The notes beneath the pieces were generated by a model. It was not told the origin of the DNA. It did not search any database and saw only the letters and a list, made by a program, of their open reading frames with translations. From NCBI GenBank assembly GCA_002284615.2, contig MU069835.1:81502-111266 (forward strand): DNA of 29,765 nt. The letters are read 5' to 3'. Shown one piece after another: positions 9,904 to 17,437 of this stretch. Position numbers and translations under genes: made by a program. This DNA comes from Dunaliella salina (taxonomy: Eukaryota; Chlorophyta; Chlorophyceae; Chlamydomonadales; Dunaliellaceae). Numbering within the stretch: the stretch's first letter is position 1; the number at the start of each line of letters is the position of its first letter.

Positions 9904-10430
9904 TGACATGCTCATTTAGTGTTGTGTCAATTTTACTGTTGGTGACCGATTAGTTAGGTTGTTATAGGGGTTTTTGGGTGATGATTTTCCCTGGACCTCG
10001 ATGTTGAGAATTTCTAAGTACTACGTTTTACATTCTGCTTTGTACATGTAGTGCCATCTGGATAAGATGTAGAATATCTCAACCTTCTGTGTGTAAAGGA
10101 GTGATGGCCTGAGGCCAAGCAAGCCCTGGGGAGAGGGCAAGGATGGAGCAGCAGCGTGGCAATCAGGGAAGTATGGCAAAGAGAGCACAAGAGAGTAAGC
10201 ATGTCTGAGTGTGGCAGGCATTGCAAGAAACATGCTGCTGGTAATTGCAGCCCAATGTCCTCTGATGGAGGGTTACTCCACCTTGGACGAAAGAGGTGGT
10301 GGTGCGGAGGCAGGCCACACACTGCCGTGACCAGTGAACCACACCACCATCCCGTCACCACAACCAAACCCCACAAGTGATTCGTGTTGTCAAGTCAGTA
10401 TATTTTTCAGAACATGATCTGAGCATGACA
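9904..10430. mobile_element. MITE-like repeat, copy 2 (full length)
   Basis: A 527 bp element bounded by TGACATGCTCA on the left and TGAGCATGACA on the right. The right end reverse-complemented is TGTCATGCTCA, so the termini are inverted repeats matching at 10 of 11 positions. Copies 1 and 3 share almost the whole body. It encodes no transposase, so it would be non-autonomous. Its right edge abuts a truncated reverse-transcriptase fragment on the minus strand. A non-TIR origin such as a SINE is possible; the inverted ends favour a DNA transposon. Confidence 0.72.
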
Positions 10431-10964
10431 GGCAGCTGCGAAGTGCTGGGCAGTGGGCATGTTATTCAAGGCTGCAATAACCTGGTAAGTCCAACTGCCT
10501 TTCCTGTCAGCAAAACGAAGGTCGGCTTGTACGACTCTGCTCAAGAGATCATTGTTTGTGCTTAGAAAAGACTTCCAGAATTTCATCATACGCCTGAACC
10601 AGTAGAAGTAGAGGGGCACCTGTTCCGTCTAGACATGACGGATCTCTCATGAGAGATCATATGATCATAGTAAGCAATGTGTTTCTGTTGCCCTCTTAAC
10701 AACACCCAAAAGAGACTTGAGGAAGCCTGTATGGTAAGCATGAGCTTTGGTTCTCACAGATGACTCATACGAAAGTTTGTCTGGAGCACATACTTGCAAT
10801 CCATATAAGCCTGCTGTGAGCGCAAAGGCTTGAAAAAGCCAAAGCATGGCATGTACATGTTTCCCGTGCAAGATACCAAGCTCAGCTCCGGCCTTCTGTA
10901 ACCTAGCAATGCCACCCGAAAAGTTGCGCGCCATTTGGTTTGTGGCCATAATCACTTTTGCCAA
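10407..10964 (-). pseudogene. Non-LTR reverse transcriptase, distal fragment
   Basis: Two minus-strand frames read in order. The first (10665-10964) has ARLQKAGAELGI, LFQAFALTAGLYGLQVCAP and FLKSLLGVVKRAT. The second (10432-10619) has PLYFYWFRRMMKFWKSFL and SWTYQVIAAL. These are the thumb and post-RT motifs typical of non-LTR retrotransposons (LF..LV.P.L.YG..VW; PL..RW.R....FW). A frameshift in 10620-10665 separates the halves, palm and fingers are absent upstream, and the end is cut by the MITE. Whether it belongs to the same family as the CCHC/PD-(D/E)xK copies is likely but unproven. Confidence 0.7.
10641..10666. repeat. Overlapping perfect palindromes
   Basis: GATCTCTCATGAGAGATC (10641-10658) is a perfect 18 bp palindrome, and GATCATATGATC (10655-10666) overlaps it. 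They lie at the frameshift within the RT fragment. Confidence 0.85.
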
Positions 10965-10968
10965 GCTG

Positions 10969-11029
10969 AGCTCTCCTCACCTCTGGGCACCCAAGCTGAG
11001 ATCACTTCACCTCGGGGCACCATCTCCAC
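10969..11029. repeat. 30 bp tandem duplication
   Basis: CCAAGCTGAG..TC.CTTCACCT.GGGCAC occurs twice in tandem with a few substitutions. No gene is associated with it. Confidence 0.65.
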
Positions 11030-11394
11030 AGCGCCAACTCCCAAGACCACTCCTGCGCCAGCTTTCCCAGGTGGTTAACATGGGCGCTGGCGCCACTCAC
11101 CGGTCCGAAGCCTGCTGCCCTCCCACACTGCTCTGATTCACTACCTCGCAAACCTGAACGGAAAATTTATTTTACATGCACAAAACACATGCTTCAAGAC
11201 AAGTTGGCTCTGCTGATACCTCTGGCTACCATTAAAGTAGTTGGCAGAGACTCCACTATGCCACACAACCCAGTTCCCCAATCACCACTGCCAACACAGG
11301 AGCTCACAACACAACCAGTCGACTTTCTAACAATGACGTTAGCAACTACTCCTGGATAAAAAGAAGCATTACTCTTAAACAGCAGATTAAAGAA
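11030..11394. other. Unassigned intergenic sequence
   Basis: No gene, RNA or strong repeat recognised. Confidence 0.4.
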
Positions 11395-11760
11395 AAGAAA
11401 AGAAAACTATGCAGGCAGAGAAACTCACCCTACATCAATTAAGGTAAAGGAGACACCTTGGCTCAAAAAGAGCTGTGAGTCACCTCCAACACATGATTTT
11501 AGGTAAGACAGGCTAGTGGGGATCTGGATGGTTTTTAGAAGCACCTGGCTCTAGAACCTGGCTGCGGGTACCTACAGTGCTCCTGCTTTTGATAGCATGA
11601 CGTTTGGAAACAAGCTTTTGGGCATATTGAAAAGAATGAGCATGAAGTTGTTGCGCAAGCTTAGTGCATGTTGGTGATCCAGTCCTAGTTTTTTGAATTG
11701 CTTCAGGGTATGCTCAGTATAAATAATTTTACCACCACCCAGGAGAATAGGGTGAACTGA
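11395..11760 (-). mobile_element. Truncated non-LTR 3' end, tandem copy A
   Basis: Minus-strand copy with the family 3' block at 11395-11500 (GAAAACTATGCAGGCAGAGA, CATCAATTAAGG, CTCAAAAAGAGC) and a decayed version of the IIYTEHTLKQFK..LGLD coding block above it. Its upper end stops at the motif AATAGGGTGAACTG (11746-11759), where the tail of the next copy begins directly. Confidence 0.75.
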
Positions 11761-13240
11761 AAAGAAAAAGAAAAAGAAAAACTACGGAGGCAGAGAAACT
11801 CTCCCTACATCAATCAAGGGAAAGGAGACACATTGGCTCAAAAAAGAGCCGTGTGCCCCCTCCACCACAAGGTATGAATTAGAGAATGCTAATGTGGATC
11901 TGGAGGGTTACTAGAAGCGCCTGGCTCTAGAACCTGGCTGTGGGAAGTATTGTTACTTTCGATAGCGCAGCGTATGTTGACTAGTTTGTGGGCATATTGA
12001 ACAGAATGGTCATGAAGTTGTTGAGCAAGCTTTGTGGCACGCTGGTGATCCAATCCTAGTTGTTTGAATTGCTTCAGGGTATGCTCAGTGTAAATAGTTC
12101 CACCTACACCCAGGAGAATAGGGTGAATTGTAACAGCTTTAGCGTTAATAAGTTTACAAAAGTCTGCATGCTGCTGCTTTGCCGCGTTCAGCTGATTCTC
12201 TGGCCTTGTGTCTTCACGGAACTTAATTTCTATTAGGTGCACATGGCGTTCATTCGCATAAAGTTCACGGGGTTGCCTCATGCGGCTAGTTATGGTGGTC
12301 CTCCGAGGGGAGCTGCGCAAAGCGTGATGGGAATGGGTAGGAGAAACACCGTTAGAAGTATGTTTGGCATTAAAATGGGTGATCAAAACAGCATCTGGTC
12401 GACTGGAGTTGAGTCTTTTCCTCTCTGGAAGGTTCTGAGGGAAGAAGTAAGCAGGTAAAGTTATGTTTGAGGCATGTGCAGGGAGTTGGAGGTTGTGTTG
12501 AGCAAGCTTAAAAAGAATAGGGTGAATTGTAACAGCTTTAGCACTAATAACTTTACAAACGTTTGCATGCAGCTGCTTTGCCGCGGTCACTGATGTTCTG
12601 GCCTAGTGTCTTCAAAGTACTTCATTTCTATGAGGAGCACATAGCGTTTGTTTGCAAATAGTTCACGGGGTTGTCTCGTGTGGCTTGTTTTGGTGGTCTG
12701 CCGTGTGGAGCTGCGCAAAGCATGATGTGAATGGATAGGAGAAATACTGTTAGAAGTAGATTTGGCATTGTAAGGGGTGATCAAAATAGCATCTGGTCGA
12801 CTGGAGTGGAGTCTTTATCACTCTTGAAGGTTACGAGGGAAGAAGTAAGCAGGTAAAGTTCTGTTTGGAGCTTATGTAGGGAGTTGGAGGTTGAGTTGTG
12901 CAAGCTTACAATCATTTCCTATGTCTGTGTGGACGAGGTCTGGTCCACCCCGGGCTTTCGCTGAGTGCTTTTGTAATCATTTTGCCAGCAATGTTATGGC
13001 GTTCAGTTTTCATGTTGGAGATGAAATGGTTCTGGCAGCCTGAGAGCATGTGAAGTGTGCTGTCCAATTGACGACAGCCTGGGAGGAAGCGAGATGGGTC
13101 AGTTGACCTTTTAAAAAGGACTGCATCTTTTTGATTATAGAGGGTGCCTTTGCGGTACAGCAGGATGGTATGGTTCATGGGTGTGGATATGCTTGACATA
13201 TTCCTGAAAGCATTGCTAATTTTGTCACCTACATGCAGTG
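11761..13240 (-). mobile_element. Non-LTR retrotransposon 3' portion with internal tandem duplication
   Basis: In element order (high to low coordinates) this has KISNAF..LLYRKGTLYNQ, then a degenerate finger (PGCRQLDSTLHMLSGC, first Cys lost, about 12990-13110), then the endonuclease region twice. Unit B (about 12521-12907) has RPD, LLIEMKYFEDTRPE and a stop. Unit A (about 12121-12510) has RPDAVL (12393-12401), HLIEIKFREDTRPE (Glu 12228-12230) and AVTIHPILLGVGG, then the C-terminal domain ending SNPPDPH at 11889. The 3' UTR and pyrimidine tail run to 11761. Both units break at AATAGGGTGAATTG. Stops and frameshifts make it non-functional. Confidence 0.78.
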
Positions 13241-13603
13241 ATAAGTTTTGGTGGTAAGAGTGTGTTTGGCATTGGCGTATCCAAGTTTGTGTTTTGTATG
13301 CATGTGAAATTCAAGAGCATCTCAAAGGTCGGGGAGATAGGTGAGCTTGGGGGCATGTGGGCCCGGGGGACCTATAGATGTACCCGCAGCATGCACTCTT
13401 TTTTCTTCCTTGGTTAACCAAAAAATATGTGTGTATGGATTTCCACCAGGACCTGCACTGGGAATCTCAGTGTCAGCAGATCAACAGTATAAAATATCGC
13501 AGAGTGGCTGTTAACACACAGGAGCATGCCACTAGCCTAATATGAGAATCTACGAGTCTTTCAACCTGAAGAATTGTGATGATATGGACAATATTCATCA
13601 AGG
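13241..13603. other. Upstream decayed element sequence and unassigned DNA
   Basis: Up to about 13330 the minus strand may hold further decayed coding of the non-LTR element (YANAKHTLTTKTYH-like peptides interrupted by stops). Above that I see nothing recognisable. Confidence 0.35.
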
Positions 13604-13695
13604 AAAAGAAAAAGAAAAGAAAACCTATGTAGGCAGAGAAACTCTCCCTACATCAATTAAGGAAAAGGAGACACATTGGCTCAAAAAGAGCCCTC
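13604..13695 (-). mobile_element. Non-LTR 3' end remnant
   Basis: Only the family 3' block remains: A/G-rich run, CCTATGTAGGCAGAGAAACT, CATCAATTAAGG, CTCAAAAAGAGCC on the plus strand (the reverse of the element's 3' end). No coding sequence. An open frame at 13542-13775 crosses it and is spurious. Confidence 0.7.
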
Positions 13696-13955
13696 TAAGG
13701 AAGGTATGGCTAATCCTTTATCGGTGTGGACATGCCAGGATGAGATTACCCTGTATCAAGCATACAAGACCCTGAAATTATTTTACGAGATATCCTGACT
13801 GGGTTTTCCCTGATACACTTTCAGGGGGCTTCCGGGATGGGTTTGCTGGGCGCACAACGGTGGAGACCAGGAGGAGGACAGTTTAGATGTGTACAATATA
13901 GCCTAAGAGGTTGCAAGTGAAGGGATGATTCCAATGCATGTGGCCTATGGTCTGT

Positions 13956-14131
13956 GAAAAAAAGGAAAGAGAGGAAAGTCCATGCAAGCCATTGTCAGCA
14001 TGCATCAAGGAAAGGTTCCGTAACTAGCAAGCTAGCAGAGGCCTCACCAAAAGGCCCTCAAAATCTACACTAGACAAGTTAGCATAGGCAGAGCCAGAAA
14101 CAGAGCTATTGAGAATCTGGAGGGTTGTCTG
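13956..14131 (-). mobile_element. Sister non-LTR family 3' end (NPPDSQ stop)
   Basis: The plus strand starts with an A/G-rich tail, then GCAAGCTAGCAG, GGCCTCACC and CCTCAAAA, shared with 1663-1790. Above it the minus strand reads AYADNPPDSQ then TAG at 14106-14108, a variant of the NPPDPH terminus of the main family. It is 5' truncated almost immediately. Confidence 0.6.
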
Positions 14132-14340
14132 CGTAGGCGTTTCATCTGTGTTGCAGTGCACTCCTGCCTGTCCGTTTTTCCACGTTTGTTCTTGTACTAC
14201 CTCCCTTGGCCTTTGTCTCCTCGTTCTTAGCCTAATCCTAGAAAAGAACTTACCTGCAGGAGTTTAAAATCCAACCAGAAAGCATCACCCTTGGACCCCA
14301 GGAGTCAATCCTCTTAAAATTACGTACCCAGAATCCTTAC
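14132..14340. other. Unassigned sequence
   Basis: Nothing recognised. Confidence 0.4.
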
Positions 14341-14355
14341 ATTAAGAGGTATCTA

Positions 14356-14382
14356 TTGGTATTACATAGTATGTAATACCAA
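14356..14382. repeat. 27 bp near-perfect palindrome
   Basis: TTGGTATTACATA followed by GTATGTAATACCAA. The arms pair fully apart from the central base. Confidence 0.85.
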
Positions 14383-14387
14383 TGTAA

Positions 14388-14460
14388 AAAAAAATAGTAT
14401 GTAATACCAAAAATAGTATGTAATACCAAAAATAGTATGTAATACCAATGTAAAAAAAAA
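14388..14460. repeat. ~19 bp AT-rich tandem repeat
   Basis: Units of AATAGTATGTAATACCAA repeated three times and ending in a poly-A run. The right arm of the adjacent palindrome is the same word, so the array seems to have grown from it. Confidence 0.8.
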
Positions 14461-14504
14461 AGCCACAATAAGGGGGTTTTCACAGGTTGGGCGGGGCAAA
14501 TTGT

Positions 14505-14862
14505 GTTTGTCAACACACAGGGAGAGATGGAGACCGAGCAACTGGTGCGCCAGCTACTGCAGAAGGTCGACGAGCTTAACCATCTGGTATTGCAGCTGCA
14601 GCAGCAACAGCAGCAAGCTCTTAAGAGCAGCAGCAGCAGCAGCAGGAGAGCAGAGCAACTCGGGTCAGCGTTGACCACCTCGTCCAGCAAGCAGCAGACA
14701 CAAACTGGGCAGCAGCGTGCACCATTGACAATGAAAAGCGGCAGAGAAAGGGAAGCCTCCTTTCCCCCAGCTTACCAGGAAACTGGTACAGGTAAGCCTT
14801 ATATGAATGGCTTACTCCCTAGTTTACTAGAAAGCTATCCGAATGCTGTTTTCTATAAATGA
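14505..14862 (+). CDS. Gln/Ser-rich coiled-coil start, possible gag-like fragment
   Basis: The frame opens after a poly-A run and contains METEQLVRQLLQKVDELNHL followed by LVLQLQQQQQQ, a short heptad-like helix, then Ser and Gln runs and AYQETGTG just before a GGTAAGCC that could be a splice donor. The block GAGAGATGGAGACCGAGCAA recurs at about 15138-15157 in a second, differently diverged context. Short coiled coils before low-complexity sequence are common in gag-like proteins, but no zinc knuckle, protease or RT is nearby. It may be a retroelement fragment, a first exon or chance. If there is a start codon, METEQ (14527) is the better choice, because it is conserved between the two copies. 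Confidence 0.35.
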
Positions 14863-14885
14863 ATGCTTACTATTTAAGCAAGCCT

Positions 14886-15069
14886 GGTAAGCCTAGCGCT
14901 ACGCTTTCCAAGTGGCTTATCAGTAAGCTGACCTTGGTAAGTCTGGTGTTCTTGGCTTACTTCTTTGTCTACTGGAAAGCCATATTGTTAATGCTTATGA
15001 GGGTTGAGGTGTACTGATAACTAATTCAGCAGGGCTGGTAATCTTAATGCTGTGCTTTCCACTCGGCTT
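14886..15069. repeat. Degenerate repeat between the two METEQ copies
   Basis: CTGGTAAGCCTAGCGCTACG with CTTTCCAAGTGGCTTA at 14886 and CTGGTAATCTTAATGCTGTG with CTTTCCACTCGGCTTG at 15034 are the same unit, with a diverged version from about 14789. GGTAAGCC/GGCTTAC words recur throughout. Confidence 0.5.
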
Positions 15070-15137
15070 GGAAAAAAAATATATTAACAAAGAAAGGGGG
15101 GGGGGTGGATATGGACTCGACTGTGTTTTTCAACATA

Positions 15138-15305
15138 GGAGAGATGGAGACCGAGCAACTCGTGCGCCAGCTACAGCAACAAACCCCCTTTCAAGCACCC
15201 CAACCCCCTCTTCCAGCAGCAGCAGTCTGCCCCTCCCCGCAAATCCACAGAAAGAGACCCCTCTCCAGCAAACCCAGTGACAACAGCAGCTCCAGCAGGT
15301 CGTAA
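15138..15305 (+). pseudogene. Second METEQ-type fragment
   Basis: The second copy of the GAGATGGAGACCGAGCAACT block reads METEQLVRQLQQQ, then diverges into Pro/Ser-rich sequence with a stop at about 15303. A poly-A stretch and a G run lie before it, like the first copy. It is shorter and probably decayed relative to 14505-14862. Confidence 0.35.
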
Positions 15306-15450
15306 GCATAACAAGTTCAAGCAACAAAACCACTCTCCCCTGTCGACAGCAGCAAGAGCACCTGAGCAGCACATGGCAGGTCAAGCAGCAAGCGTAGAAC
15401 AACTGAGCCGAGCTCGAGCACGCCAGATTGCGCGAAGTATGGGACTTTCA

Positions 15451-15522
15451 TAGCTGCCCTGAAAGCATGTCCATGGGTAGCTGCCCTGAAAGCATGTCCA
15501 TGGGTAGCTGCCCTGAAAGCCT
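15451..15522. repeat. 27 bp tandem repeat, 2.7 units
   Basis: TAGCTGCCCTGAAAGCATGT plus CCATGGG repeats exactly at 15451 and 15478, and partly at 15505. Confidence 0.9.
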
Positions 15523-16082
15523 TTTAAGTGGAAGACCTGGACTGTGGGATGGCAGAGTGACCAATGCAGAGTTACCCAAGGGATCCTTATAGATGGTTCC
15601 ATTTAAGCTTGTGAGTGTGGGTTGAGAGGAGCAAACATGAATGCCAGGCATTGCTTAAGATCCAAGTAAACGTGGAGCTTTTCATGAGCATGTGCTCTCA
15701 GGCTGTTGCTGCAGTTCCCTTCATATCATAAAACAATGCAATAAGGTTTTGGAGTCTCGAGAAAACTGTTTGCCAAACATCATGCAAATCTGCATCTGAC
15801 CATTTCTCTCCTTGCACTTGGTCTCTGAATATCTGGAGTTTTGATTCAAACATATGAGCATTCAGGTCATGACTTCTTGTGCCATTTTCTCAGTGCTTAC
15901 TTGTGCTTACTTGGAGAACCTTTGCTTTATGTGGTACTTTGAGCGCATGTTCCTCAACAGTTGACATTTCTATACGCATTTTTTGAAGACTTGTCTAGTT
16001 CCAGGTTTGTGTTTCCGCTCAGCTGCCCTCGTAGGCGGATATAGCGATGTAACCTTACCTTACCTTACATAGTTTGTAAGGG
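15523..16082. other. Unassigned sequence with a dispersed-repeat fragment
   Basis: No gene seen. Bases 16018-16070 contain the inverted counterpart of the repeat at about 4310-4350, ending in TTACCTTACCTTAC. Confidence 0.4.
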
Positions 16083-16520
16083 TCCACTCGGAAGAGGTAG
16101 GGGGTGGTGGACAGTTTGGTATGGATTATTTGGACCACCCTGAGCCACTTCTTCAGAATTGTAAGTGCACCTTCAGATTCTCGAACTCAAGAATTGCCAA
16201 ATGGCACATTCTTGGTGCAAATTGGGTAAAAGGGGGGGTCTGTGCAAGGCTAAGAGTCAGTGCCATGCGCAGAAGGGTGTGGGCAGCATTGGGTGTTGAT
16301 GCAACAACATGAAGCAAATCAGTATAAACTTCCCGGACAGTGACAATGTTTAGTGTGTTATTGCATGGTGAAGTCAGGAGGGGAGTTTGTGGACGCAAGC
16401 CAGCTGTGGGTGTATGGAAGGGCAGGTATCCATGTGCGTCAGCTGGACAGTGTTTGTCCCATATCTCTGCTGCAACTCAACTTGATTGCACTGAGTAAAC
16501 AGATAGACAAAGAATTGAAA
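16083..16520 (-). other. Possible coding exons of unknown function
   Basis: The minus strand is open for about 80 residues (16153-16398) with ordinary-looking composition, including TLNIVTVREVYTDLLHVVA and MCHLAILEFENLK. A possible short intron (GTGCACTT..CTGAAG) leads to KWLRVVQIIHTKLS and DPYKLCK, followed by GTAAGG at about 16070. I recognise no family; it could be helical-repeat coding sequence or chance. Confidence 0.2.
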
Positions 16521-16554
16521 ACGGAGCAGGTTGGTACCCTCTTCATTTAAAGAA

Positions 16555-16605
16555 AGGCAGTGGAAGGGGGGTTTTAGGGGTGGTGGGTGGGTCAGGGGGG
16601 TCCCA
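16555..16605 (+). other. G-rich tract with quadruplex potential
   Basis: Runs of three to six G separated by short loops (GGGGGG, GGGG, GGG, GGG, GGGGGG) on the plus strand. Confidence 0.5.
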
Positions 16606-17437
16606 CCCAAAAAATTGTCACAGGTTCCAGGTTCCATTACTTTTATTAACCCTCCTGGTCCAACAGGAATATTCCAAACAGTTTAAAAATGAACAAAGCA
16701 ATTGTGTGCAAAAGTATAGCTCTTAAAACACGTGGTTAACTCTTCTACTTCCCTTGTGGCCTGAGCTAAATGAGAACAAAAGGAAAGTGCTGACACCATC
16801 CATACCACCTTGGGTCACTGAGTTCTTTGCTTGCAAAAGAAATCAGGTTCTTGGAGGTTGCAGGAAGTGAGATATGTGACCTGTGTATTTTCCTGTTTCC
16901 TAGCATTATGTCTCCATCTTTTTTGTATTTCCAGAAACACTTTCCAACTTGCCTCAGGTTTTATTTTAAAAACTGAGGCACACTTCCTGCCTCCCCTTGT
17001 TCTTCCTTTCTTCTTCTTTTTATACCTGGCAAGTTGGTTAGTTCGCTCTGTAAATGCAACATCCTCACACATCTCACGATGCAACCGGAATAGAACCATT
17101 GTATCTTGTTCATCCTTTTAATGCAGATAGTGTTTCACTGCCTTCACCGTTATTCACCGAAATGGAATTGGCCTTGATATCAGGAGTCTCGGATCCGAAT
17201 CAATTGTTCATAGTTTGGAGAATTTCTTCGTACGTACGAGCCATCAAGCAATTACTTTACCTTTTTGCCATGCGCAGCTCTTCATCCAGAAATCAAAGCC
17301 GGTGCCCCTTTTTTTTGTCCCACAGTCCCTCACAATCCCCTGTGCAAATGCGCCTCTTTATTTGAATGCACTTCTGTACGCATGCGCAAACTTGATACTG
17401 GCCTGTACTGACTAGCCACTCTTTTCCTCCCAGGCCT
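16606..17437. other. Unassigned sequence below the HSPA12-like pseudogene
   Basis: If the paralogue kept its last exon it would lie here on the minus strand, but I could not find an equivalent of the LLFGQSEIAASA end of the intact gene. A lysine-rich minus-strand frame (16815-17099) is open but has no family features. Confidence 0.35.

Noticed and set aside
10014..10376. Minus-strand 120-residue frame in the MITE, similar to frames at 4969-5191 and 23394-23630
   Set aside because: Similarity between copies is at DNA level with indels that change the frame; no domain, and the copies differ in length.
13542..13775. 77-residue plus-strand frame with KEKEKKTY
   Set aside because: It crosses the antisense 3' end of a non-LTR remnant.
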